In this document: positions 20,023-27,642 of the stretch, piece by piece
Layout: every line of letters begins with the position of its first letter
How positions within the stretch are numbered: position 1 is the stretch's first letter
Assembly (NCBI GenBank): GCA_965197865.1
Contig: CBDANZ010000001.1
Location: 124,001 to 188,000, forward strand
Reading direction: 5' to 3'
Length of the DNA: 64,000 nucleotides
Source of the DNA: CBDANZ01 sp965197865
GTDB taxonomy: Bacteria; Acidobacteriota; Vicinamibacteria; Vicinamibacterales; CAVVIG01
Program-made: the position numbers and the translations under genes
Notes under the pieces: model-generated
The model's database searches: none
Seen by the model: the letters and a program-made list of their open reading frames with translations, nothing else
What the model was told of the DNA's origin: nothing

Positions 20023-21075
20023 CTAACCGCGGAGCTCTTCAACGTGAGTCGCGAGCAGCTCTCGCAGCCGCGCGAATCGCGAATATTTCTCGAGATTGGC
20101 GCGTGCATAGTGGATCGTTCGCCGCATGTACTGGATGTAGACTGGGTTGCCGCGCGCGGCGGCCTGATGCCCGAATGTTCCGAGCGCTTTCAAGTTCCGC
20201 TGGACCGCCACCAGATCGAACCGCCGTCGGAACTCACCCGGGTCCAGGCGACTGTCTGCCACACCGCGCGGGAGGGTCCCCTTTCTGAGCGCAAGAAAGT
20301 ACGCGATGAGGTCGTCGAGATCCCGTTCGGTCACATCCACGTACGAGTCGCGCAGAAGCGACGCGACGTCGTAGGTATCCGGACCCAGGCGAGCGTCCTG
20401 AAAATCGACGATGTAGACGCGGCCGCCGTGCACCATCAGGTTGCGACTGTGATAGTCGCGGTGGCACAGCACCCGCGGCTCCGACGCGAGCTCTTCGGCG
20501 AGGGTCGCCCACTCAGTGCCGAGCGCGGATCGTTCGGCCGCCGTCAGTGTCGCGCCGCGATAGCCCTCGATGAAATGACGGACGAAGAATTCCAGCTCAC
20601 AGGTGAGCTTCTCGACATCGAACGCGATCCGGTACGGCACGTAGCGATCGGATCTGAGCTCGGCGCCGCGTCGCTGAAGCAGCTCGATAGCCGCCACGGC
20701 CTGGCGGTACGCTGCGGCATGCTCGCTGGGCGTCGCCGCGTCCACGTGCGCCTGCAGCGTGACGTCCCCAACGTCCTGCAGCGCGATCACGCCGTCCGAA
20801 TCAGAATGCCCGAGAATGGCAGGCACCGGCAGCGGCACCTTCTGCAGCAGCTCTGAGACGTTGGCGAACGGCAGCGTACGAAAATCGATCGGCGCGGCGT
20901 GAAGCGCGAGCACCAGCGATTCGCCGTCGGCGAGCAGGATCCGAAAATACCGGCGGTCGGACGCGTCGCCTGTCAGCGGGACGACTCTCGGCGCGCCGAT
21001 GGCCAGGCCGCTTGCCTGCAAATATCTGTTGATCCTGCTGCGGAGATCGGCGCCGTCCTTCGAGCTCTGGTCCAT
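20023..21075 (-). CDS. amgK: Aminoglycoside-phosphotransferase-fold sugar kinase, AmgK-like
   Basis: AmgK phosphorylates the anomeric carbon of MurNAc/GlcNAc in peptidoglycan recycling. The product is 350 aa. Motifs are a nucleotide-binding N-lobe (LTGDASDRRYFRI), the catalytic CHRDYHSRNLM and the metal-binding VDFQDARLGPDTYDVASLLRDSYVD, which matches the AmgK pattern closely. The next upstream gene is a MurU-like nucleotidyltransferase, the usual partner. The MurNAc function is inferred from this pairing. Confidence 0.82.
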   Translation of the reverse strand: MDQSSKDGADLRSRINRYLQASGLAIGAPRVVPLTGDASDRRYFRILLADGESLVLALHAAPIDFRTLPFANVSELLQKVPLPVPAILGHSDSDGVIALQDVGDVTLQAHVDAATPSEHAAAYRQAVAAIELLQRRGAELRSDRYVPYRIAFDVEKLTCELEFFVRHFIEGYRGATLTAAERSALGTEWATLAEELASEPRVLCHRDYHSRNLMVHGGRVYIVDFQDARLGPDTYDVASLLRDSYVDVTERDLDDLIAYFLALRKGTLPRGVADSRLDPGEFRRRFDLVAVQRNLKALGTFGHQAAARGNPVYIQYMRRTIHYARANLEKYSRFARLRELLATHVEELRG

Positions 21076-21081
21076 CTCGTT

Positions 21082-22008
21082 TCAGTCGAACGGCGTCGCG
21101 CTCAATCCCGTGTCGGTATTGATGAGAGCGCGGCGACGGTAGACGGTGCCGGCCGGCACCCTCGTCCCGTCGGTGACGATGCAGTCTTCGAGCACGGCGC
21201 CAGCACCGATCTCCACATCGTCCCACAAGATCGAGCGATGGATCCGGGCGCTCGCGTCGATGCGAGCATGGCGGCCCCGCCACTGTTCCTCTCCGCCCGC
21301 GCCATCCATGAAGGCCAGCGAGGTGCGCCAATAGTCGGAGATCGTCCCGACGTCCCAGAATGCCGGGTCGCTGACGAAGCCGCGGATCGACCCCGGCCGC
21401 CTCGACAGGAGTTCGTCATACGTGCCGCCGATCGAGTGAATAACGCGATCCGGAGGCAGCGGACGAAAGACATCTGCATGTGCAACCTGCACGCCGACGA
21501 AATGATACGAGCCGATGGCCGACGCCCCGCGTGGAACGAAACCGGTGACACGAGACTCGCGATCGAGCCGAACGCCGCCGTACTTGAGCGGCTGACGGTT
21601 GGCCACGAGCGCCAGCGTGACGAGCGCACCCGACTGAGAGTGAACCGCAGCCAACGCACCCACATCCAGATCGGTGAGCGTGTCCCCGTTGACGATCAGA
21701 AACGTCTCGGCGCCGATCATGGTCAGCGCGCGTCGCGGCCCGCCGGCGCTGCCGAGCACCATCGGCTGTTCCCACGAGTAACGGACGCGGGCGCCGAGGC
21801 CGCTCCCGTCGCCGACAACGGAGGTGAGCGTTTCGGGCAGGTGATGAAGATTTATCACGAGGTCGCTCACGCCGTGAACGGTGAGCCAGCGGACGATGCG
21901 GGAGACGAGCGATTCACCGGCAATGGGGACGGCCGCTTTCGCGCGTACGAGCGTGAGCGGTCGGAGTCGCGTGGCAAGGCCCGCTGTGAGGAGGAGCGCG
22001 TCGCGCAC
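21082..22008 (-). CDS. murU: NDP-sugar nucleotidyltransferase, MurU-like
   Basis: MurU transfers UMP to MurNAc-1-phosphate. The protein is about 308 aa from a GTG at 22008 that shares one base with the stop of the CYTH gene (TAGTG), a coupled start. Upstream in-frame residues are not conserved. The GT-A nucleotidyltransferase start LLLTAGLATRLRPLT is present, although the usual GG is replaced, followed by INLHHLPE, LGSAGGPRRAL and FLIVNGDTLTDLD. The tail has left-handed-helix-like repeats (ARIDASARIHRSILWDDVEIGAGAVLEDCIV), so a GlmU/GalF-like sugar nucleotidyltransferase is an alternative. It lies 6 bases before amgK. Confidence 0.78.
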   Translation of the reverse strand: MRDALLLTAGLATRLRPLTLVRAKAAVPIAGESLVSRIVRWLTVHGVSDLVINLHHLPETLTSVVGDGSGLGARVRYSWEQPMVLGSAGGPRRALTMIGAETFLIVNGDTLTDLDVGALAAVHSQSGALVTLALVANRQPLKYGGVRLDRESRVTGFVPRGASAIGSYHFVGVQVAHADVFRPLPPDRVIHSIGGTYDELLSRRPGSIRGFVSDPAFWDVGTISDYWRTSLAFMDGAGGEEQWRGRHARIDASARIHRSILWDDVEIGAGAVLEDCIVTDGTRVPAGTVYRRRALINTDTGLSATPFD

Positions 22009-22565
22009 TACACCGTGTTGAACAGCATGTCGGTCACTGGGATTCCGCGCTCCTTGCAGTGTCTGACGAACAGTCTGCGATAGGAGTCGAGCACGTAGTC
22101 GGAAGGTCCCAGGCCCAGCGTTTGCGCAGTCGCTGCGATGCTGCGCTCTCCGCCCTCGATCTCGACGAAAATGCCCACGGGCGTCTCGTCTATGGCAATG
22201 ATCACATCGTCGAGCGCGAACTCCTCGCGGTACTTTTCGTACCGAAACCACACTTTGAAGCCGAGCTCATCGAGGATCTTGAGGAGCAGCGGGCCGTCGC
22301 CGGCCACGGTCTCGAACTCTTCGCGCAGCTTCATAGTCGATGCCTGGACCGGACCCTTGAAGGTGAGCAGGTTCCTGCCTGATTCCATGCGGACGCGAAG
22401 GAGCGATCGGCGGCGCTGCAGCAAGCCGTCGGTCGTATCGAGCAGGCTGTCCTCCTGTAGCCGGCGTGCACGCACGGGGGTCGCGCCTGCGGCGAACACG
22501 GCGGCTCGTGCCTCGCCAGGACTGTCGAATCGGAGCTTGATTTCCCGCTCCAACGTCGCGGTCAT
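22008..22565 (-). CDS. CYTH-domain protein (class IV adenylate cyclase/ThTPase-like)
   Basis: A 185-aa single-domain protein with the ExExK signature (EREIKL) at residues 6-11 and alternating charged strands (LLRVRMESG, LTFKGPV, KLREEFE, AIDETPVGIFVEIEG) that line the triphosphate tunnel. Members hydrolyse thiamine triphosphate or inorganic triphosphate, or make cAMP; the sequence does not decide between these. It leads the murU-amgK-isomerase group with a coupled stop/start. Confidence 0.85.
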   Translation of the reverse strand: MTATLEREIKLRFDSPGEARAAVFAAGATPVRARRLQEDSLLDTTDGLLQRRRSLLRVRMESGRNLLTFKGPVQASTMKLREEFETVAGDGPLLLKILDELGFKVWFRYEKYREEFALDDVIIAIDETPVGIFVEIEGGERSIAATAQTLGLGPSDYVLDSYRRLFVRHCKERGIPVTDMLFNTV

Positions 22566-22600
22566 CGGCGGTCGTCTATTTAATCGCCGGCCCGATCAAA

Positions 22601-23545
22601 TTACAACGCGATCCTGCGGCCAGGCTGGGGGCGCCCGGCTGCAAATCGGCCGAAACCGTCCGCCACGGCCAGAAACGCCCCTCGGAGAAAGACATACATT
22701 GTGAAGCACTCGAGCGCGAACACCGGGAAGCCAAGGTAGCCGGGGAGCGGCATCTCAAAGATCTTGAGGTTTTCCATGATCGGCACCGTGTAGTGCCACT
22801 TAGCGCGCGACCAGTAGTTCCAGAATTCCCACAGGATTCCGCACAGAAATCCACTGAGAACGAGGTTCTTCGTCCGCTCATGGCGCCCCTGGCGGAAGTC
22901 GTCGAGCAGCGATTCGCCTCCCAGCCTGGCGTTGATCGGGTCGAGCAGGAATATGAACCCGAGCCAAACAGGGGCGGCGAGGTACGGTGACGGCCAGATG
23001 AGCGGCCACAGGAGCATCGCGGTGCCGGCGACGATCGAGAGCATGTGGGCAGGACCAAAGTCGTGCGCTACATGTGCCTTCAGGTGTGCGACATTCGTGT
23101 GAGCCTCGGCGACGTTCTTGTCGCGCAGATCCTTAGACCTGCCGGGCTGGCCACGAAACCTGCGTGGACGGCTGCGCCACACCGCCATCAACTCCGCGCC
23201 TTCGAAGATCGCCGGCCAGATCGTAGCGAACGACCACGCGTAGCCGCAGTACCTCAGAATCTTGTTTTCCGGCAGCCCGGCGTAATACCAGTTGTGAATA
23301 AACAGGTTGTAGAACTCGAAGACGAGCCACAGCGGGATCGAGACCAGCGCCAAGCAGGCAAACTCGCGCGAGTGGGACCGGATCCACGAGCTGCCTCGTG
23401 CCTTCCAAACGAGGCTGTCGGCAAACAGAATGAAGCCGGTCCAACAGAGCGGGGTGTTCCACGTCGCGACGAGATCGTTGCCGGCCAACGTTGCCGCCTG
23501 TGAGACAGTCATCAGGGCAAGACCGGCAATCGCGAGTCTGTTCAT
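22601..23545 (-). CDS. Polytopic membrane protein of unknown function
   Basis: A 314-aa protein with about seven hydrophobic segments (for example IPLWLVFEFYNLFI, MLSIVAGTAMLLWPLIW, VWLGFIFLLDPINA, GFLCGILWEFWNYW). The paired motifs LVFEFYNLFIHNWYY and ILWEFWNYWSRAKWHY suggest an internal duplication of a W/Y-rich helix. A charged, non-conserved stretch lies near residues 125-160. I recognise no family. It starts in a 4-base ATGA overlap with the MidA stop, so the two are one operon. Confidence 0.7.
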   Translation of the reverse strand: MNRLAIAGLALMTVSQAATLAGNDLVATWNTPLCWTGFILFADSLVWKARGSSWIRSHSREFACLALVSIPLWLVFEFYNLFIHNWYYAGLPENKILRYCGYAWSFATIWPAIFEGAELMAVWRSRPRRFRGQPGRSKDLRDKNVAEAHTNVAHLKAHVAHDFGPAHMLSIVAGTAMLLWPLIWPSPYLAAPVWLGFIFLLDPINARLGGESLLDDFRQGRHERTKNLVLSGFLCGILWEFWNYWSRAKWHYTVPIMENLKIFEMPLPGYLGFPVFALECFTMYVFLRGAFLAVADGFGRFAAGRPQPGRRIAL

Positions 23546-24738
23546 GTCACACGCATGCGGTACGAACAGCCGCGCAGGGCCGGTCGGTCGACACCTTTGC
23601 CAAGAATCAGAACCTTGAGCGTACTTCCGAGGCCGCCCGGCATCAGCAGTGTCTTGAGAGCGAGGCGTTGTTGGAGGTTCAAGTGGTTCAAGGTGTTCGT
23701 CACGAGCCCCATCAAGAAGTACGTCTGGTCGAGGAAGCCAAGCGTTGTGAGGCCTTCGTCTTCAGCGGCCGAGCGGATGGCCGTGAAATCCACGTGTGCC
23801 GTGATGTCCTGTTCTCCAGGGCGGCGCAGCCACGCTACCACGGGCTCCGTCGATTCTGTTCCGGCCATGGTATGCCGGGTGAACGTGGTCAATGTGCCGC
23901 CCGCGTGCGCGACCGAATAGAGGTCGCGGGCTTCGTGCCCGTAGTCAATCAGGATGACGAATCCACGGCGCAGGCGCCGCGCTACCTCACGCATCCAGTC
24001 CACGGCCCGCAGGTTGATCTCCGCGCGCCACCCCGGCTCCAGCGTGACGGCGAGGCGGGCCAGGTGATCGGCCAGCGCCGGGGTCGACGGCGGTCCCTCA
24101 ACTGTACGGAGGGCCGTGGGTTGGGTCGCGCCGGTCCGCGGCCCTGAAAGGGCCGCGCTCCGATTGTCTGCCGCAACGTACACCTCGCGCAGGCCTTCTT
24201 CGCGCATGACGACTTGATGCACCGGGAAGGCGTCGAGGAGCTCGTTTGCCAGCAGGACGCCGTCGAACGATTCCGGCAGCGCGTCGGATGAACTCGCGAG
24301 ACGGTCCAGCACATCGTCCAGGATGGAGTGCTGGGCGCTGCGCGCCGCGGCGCTGGCTTCCACGAGATGCAGTCGAAGACAGCTGTACAGCTTCGGGTGA
24401 TGGCGACGCGCCGCGCGAAGGATATCCGCGGAGAGCCGGCCGTTGCCGGCACCGGCTTCGACGAGGTCGAACCATTTCACAGCCTCTGCGTTCTTCGCGT
24501 CCCCTGCGGTGATCGTCTCTAGGATCTCGGTCATTTCGGCGAGCTGGATTTCGAGGATCTCGCCGACGAGAGGGCCGACGTCGACGCTGGTAAAAAAATC
24601 GCCCGCGTGCCCAGACCGTTGGGTGGCGCGGGCGTAGTAGCCGAATTGCGGATGGTAAAGCGCAAGATCCATGAACGCGGCCACGGGCAGCGGCCCGCGC
24701 TCATGGATCAGATCGATCAACAAATCAACGATTGGCAA
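23542..24738 (-). CDS. MidA-family SAM-dependent methyltransferase (DUF185)
   Basis: A 398-aa protein resembling NDUFAF7/MidA, arginine methyltransferases linked to respiratory complex I assembly. Family marks are the N-terminal FMDLALYHPQFGYYA and GHAGDFFTSVDVGPLVGE, the SAM-binding LVEAGAGNGRLSADIL, FDGVLLANELLDAFPVHQVV and FVILIDYGHEA. Residues about 195-201 are encoded by an exact copy (inverted on the plus strand) of the 19-bp palindrome found between nusA and infB, in a non-conserved loop and in frame. The target here is unknown. Confidence 0.88.
   Translation of the reverse strand: MPIVDLLIDLIHERGPLPVAAFMDLALYHPQFGYYARATQRSGHAGDFFTSVDVGPLVGEILEIQLAEMTEILETITAGDAKNAEAVKWFDLVEAGAGNGRLSADILRAARRHHPKLYSCLRLHLVEASAAARSAQHSILDDVLDRLASSSDALPESFDGVLLANELLDAFPVHQVVMREEGLREVYVAADNRSAALSGPRTGATQPTALRTVEGPPSTPALADHLARLAVTLEPGWRAEINLRAVDWMREVARRLRRGFVILIDYGHEARDLYSVAHAGGTLTTFTRHTMAGTESTEPVVAWLRRPGEQDITAHVDFTAIRSAAEDEGLTTLGFLDQTYFLMGLVTNTLNHLNLQQRLALKTLLMPGGLGSTLKVLILGKGVDRPALRGCSYRMRVT
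24138..24156. repeat. Dispersed palindrome inside the MidA coding region
   Basis: GCGGCCCTGAAAGGGCCGC is the exact reverse complement of the palindrome in the nusA-infB tandem repeats (14082-14100 and 14174-14192). It sits in frame in a variable loop of the methyltransferase. Confidence 0.85.
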
Positions 24739-24759
24739 TTTTCAATTGGAGTTCAACCG

Positions 24760-26334
24760 TCAGTCTTTCTTCACCGTGACGAACACTTCGTTGTCGCCGC
24801 GCCAGAGGAGAATCCGTGCGAAGCGGCCCGATGGAATCCGCTGCAACTCGCGTGCGGCTTCTTCGGTGTTCGACACACTCTGACCGTTCACCGTCAGGAC
24901 GACGTCGCCGCGGCGCAGCGAGCCGGCCGAGGGTCCGTTCGGGTCGACGTCGGTCACCAGAGCGCCGGACGTTCCCGACGGCAACTGGAGCTGCCTGGCC
25001 CGCTGTGGCGTGAGGTTGCCGAGCGCGAAGCCGAAGCCTTCGCCGCCTGGCTCGGTTGGCTCGCTCTGCGGGCTCCTGCGGCTCTGACGCCCCTGCTGTT
25101 CGGCCTCGAGGTCGAGCTCGTCGACTGTCACGTTGAGCGTCCGCTCGCGACCCGTGCCGTCCCGTTCGGTGCGGATCACTTTCATGGGGATAGTCGTCCC
25201 GGGCTTGGTGGCCGTGACCATCTTCACGAGCGCATTCGTGTTTGGCACCGGTCGGCCGTTGTACTCGATGATCACATCGCCGGGCTCGACGCCGCCCATG
25301 TCGGCGGCGCCGCCGGGCTGGACGATTGACACAAGGGCGCCAGCCCGCGACTTGAGGCCCAAATCCTCGTAGGCATCGGCGGGCACCCTGCGAACCATCA
25401 CGCCAAGTCGTCCGCGGATCACTCTGCCGGTATGAAGCTGCGGCAGGAGATCGCGGATCGTGTTGATCGGGACCGCGAAGCCGATGCCGATGTTCCCTTC
25501 GACACGACCGTTGCTGATGATGGCCGTGTTCATGCCGATCACCTCGCCGCGCAGGTTCAGGAGGGGGCCCCCGGAGTTGCCCGGGTTGATCGCGGCGTCG
25601 CTCTGGAGCATGTCGCTCGAGCGCCCCTCGGTCACCGCGAACGGCCGCCCAGTGGCGCTGATGACACCGACCGAGACAGTGTGGCTCAGGCCAAACGGAT
25701 TGCCGATGGCCATCACCCAGTCACCAGCGGCTACCTGGGAGGAGTCGCCAAACTCCGCTTCGGGCAACGGGCGGTCCGGTTTCTCGACCAGCTGAATCAG
25801 CGCACTGTCGGTCAGCGGATCGCGGCCGATGACCTTTGCTTCGTATACCTCATCCTCCTCGTTGTAAAACATCACCTGGATCTTATTCGCGCCTTCCACG
25901 ACATGATTGTTCGTGAGGATGAGGCCATCCTTGCTGATGATGAAACCAGTGCCAGCCGCCACCGTCGTTTGATCCCGCGGCTGACGCCGGTTTCCACCAC
26001 CCCGATTCCCTTGGCCCGGTGGCTCGCCAAAGAACCGCCGGAAGAGATCGTCGGGGATGTTGCCCCCACCGAAGAAGTTCGAAAGGTCCTGCGCGCGCTG
26101 GGTCGTCTCGGTGCGGATGTTGACGACCATCGCCGACTGTGCTTCGGCGACGTTTCTGAATGTCTGCGCATCGAGCGGCCCGGTCACGGGCGCGCTGTTC
26201 ATCGACGGCGCCGTGAAGTCCTGTGCCAGGGAAGCCGGCGTCAGATCGAGCCGCGAGGCAATCACCATTCCCACGGCGAGCGAGGAGACGGCGATCAGTA
26301 AAGCGTAAAATAAGGTGGACTTGGGAGCAGACAT
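24760..26334 (-). CDS. Do-family periplasmic serine protease (HtrA/DegP-like)
   Basis: An envelope quality-control protease of 524 aa. The ATG at 26334 follows a GGAGG site; an N-terminal signal anchor (FYALLIAVSSLAVGMVIAS) is next. The trypsin-like triad is visible: His in LTNNHVVEG, Asp in DPLTDSALIQL, Ser in NPGNSGGPLL. Two PDZ domains follow (GALVSIVQPGGAADMGGVEPGDVI; GALVTDVDPNGPSAGSLRRGDVVL). A Gly/Arg-rich loop lies before the catalytic His. It is separated from the M24 gene by 33 bases and is probably co-transcribed. Confidence 0.93.
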   Translation of the reverse strand: MSAPKSTLFYALLIAVSSLAVGMVIASRLDLTPASLAQDFTAPSMNSAPVTGPLDAQTFRNVAEAQSAMVVNIRTETTQRAQDLSNFFGGGNIPDDLFRRFFGEPPGQGNRGGGNRRQPRDQTTVAAGTGFIISKDGLILTNNHVVEGANKIQVMFYNEEDEVYEAKVIGRDPLTDSALIQLVEKPDRPLPEAEFGDSSQVAAGDWVMAIGNPFGLSHTVSVGVISATGRPFAVTEGRSSDMLQSDAAINPGNSGGPLLNLRGEVIGMNTAIISNGRVEGNIGIGFAVPINTIRDLLPQLHTGRVIRGRLGVMVRRVPADAYEDLGLKSRAGALVSIVQPGGAADMGGVEPGDVIIEYNGRPVPNTNALVKMVTATKPGTTIPMKVIRTERDGTGRERTLNVTVDELDLEAEQQGRQSRRSPQSEPTEPGGEGFGFALGNLTPQRARQLQLPSGTSGALVTDVDPNGPSAGSLRRGDVVLTVNGQSVSNTEEAARELQRIPSGRFARILLWRGDNEVFVTVKKD

Positions 26335-26367
26335 CGTTCCTCCGTCGGGGCCTGCCACGGCCCGCTT

Positions 26368-27600
26368 CTAAACAAGAGTCAGAATATCGGTCTGCAGCGG
26401 TCCGGTGATCGCTGCGTCGTTGTGGCCGATGATCATGTTGATTTCCGAGCGAACGCCGAAGTCTGAAAAGTACACGCCAGGCTCAATCGTAAAGCCGGTG
26501 CCGGCGAGCAGCCGCCGGTTGTCGTGTGTCTCGTAGTCGTCCATGTTGACACCGTTGCCGTGCACCAGCTCGCCCAGGCTGTGTCCGGTGCGGTGCAAAA
26601 TGTGGTCGTCGTAGCCCGCCTCGCGCAAGATCGATAAGGCGGCTCGATCCACTTCCCAGCCGCGGACCTCCTGTCCCGAGCGCGTCCGACTCTGCACGAG
26701 CGCCACGGCCGCGTCGCGGGCTTCGCTGATGGCGGCAAACGCACGCACAAACCGATCCGGCAACCGGCGGCCCGTGTATCCCACCCAGGTGATGTCGGCA
26801 AACACCGCGCCCGGGCGATCGAGCTTGGCCCAGAGATCGAGCAGCACCAGCTCGTCGGCACGTATCGTGCGCGCCCTTGAAGGCGTCGGGAGATAGTGCG
26901 GGTTGCCTGCGTTTTCCGCGGCCGAGACACTTGGCGCCGAATCGCTTACCAGCCCTTCTTCGACGAACCAACTGGCCATGAACTGCTGAATGTCGTATTC
27001 GGTGCCCGGCGCGCCGCTGCGCGTTCGGCGCGCGATCTCCTCGAACGCGCGATCCTTGATCTGGTAGAGCTTTCTTGATGCTGCGACGTGGGAGGCGATT
27101 TCCGCGTCGTGCCAGACGGCCGAGAACTGCTGAATCAGGTCGCCGGAGGAGACCACGTCGGCGCCGAACTGACGCACCAGCTCAATCGTGCCGGCGTCCA
27201 CGCGGGCGACGTACGGGACCGCGCAGGCCGGCGAGTACTCCATGGCGAGGCGGCGCGCGCCGCCAATCAACCGTTTCAGGCCGGCTTCGAGCTGCTCGCG
27301 TCCGGCGTAGCGCTCGGTCGTGCCTGGCAGGTGCGCGAGCGCCTGTGATTCGATGGCGTGGACGAGACCGCGCGGCTCGCCCGCGGCCGGAATCAGGTAG
27401 TACCATCGCCGGGTCGCGAGGTGGCCGCCCTGCCGACCGACGCCGGTGACGTCGACGGCGATGGGGTTGATGCCGCGGAAGTCGTACAGCAGCCACCCGT
27501 TTAGGCTCTGGCCCCTGAGCGCCGCTTGAATAGCGGGGATGTCGAGCACTGAAGGCGCGGCGGCAACGTTGACAGCGGTCACGACTGAACGTCCCCCCAT
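26368..27600 (-). CDS. M24 family metallopeptidase (Xaa-Pro aminopeptidase-like)
   Basis: A 410-aa protein with an N-terminal creatinase-like domain (LNGWLLYDFRGINPIA) and a C-terminal pita-bread domain. Metal ligands can be matched to LVLLDLWAKLDRPGAVFADITW (two Asp), HRTGHSLGELVHG (His), TGFTIEPGVYF (Glu) and a second Glu near the C-terminus (RSEINMII). A TATACT -10-like box lies 10 bases before the ATG on the minus strand. Exact peptide specificity is unknown. Confidence 0.87.
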   Translation of the reverse strand: MGGRSVVTAVNVAAAPSVLDIPAIQAALRGQSLNGWLLYDFRGINPIAVDVTGVGRQGGHLATRRWYYLIPAAGEPRGLVHAIESQALAHLPGTTERYAGREQLEAGLKRLIGGARRLAMEYSPACAVPYVARVDAGTIELVRQFGADVVSSGDLIQQFSAVWHDAEIASHVAASRKLYQIKDRAFEEIARRTRSGAPGTEYDIQQFMASWFVEEGLVSDSAPSVSAAENAGNPHYLPTPSRARTIRADELVLLDLWAKLDRPGAVFADITWVGYTGRRLPDRFVRAFAAISEARDAAVALVQSRTRSGQEVRGWEVDRAALSILREAGYDDHILHRTGHSLGELVHGNGVNMDDYETHDNRRLLAGTGFTIEPGVYFSDFGVRSEINMIIGHNDAAITGPLQTDILTLV

Positions 27601-27601
27601 C

Positions 27602-27632
27602 TTGCCTTCCAGTATACCGTCCCCGGTATAAT
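27602..27632 (+). promoter_or_regulatory. Promoter directly ahead of the VWA gene
   Basis: A perfect -10 box TATAAT (27627-27632) lies 19 bases after TTGCCT (27602-27607). The ATG at 27643 begins only 10 bases after the -10 box, so transcription from this box would give a leaderless or nearly leaderless mRNA. The divergent M24 gene has its own TATACT box in the same 42-base gap. Confidence 0.6.
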
Positions 27633-27642
27633 CGAATCACCT

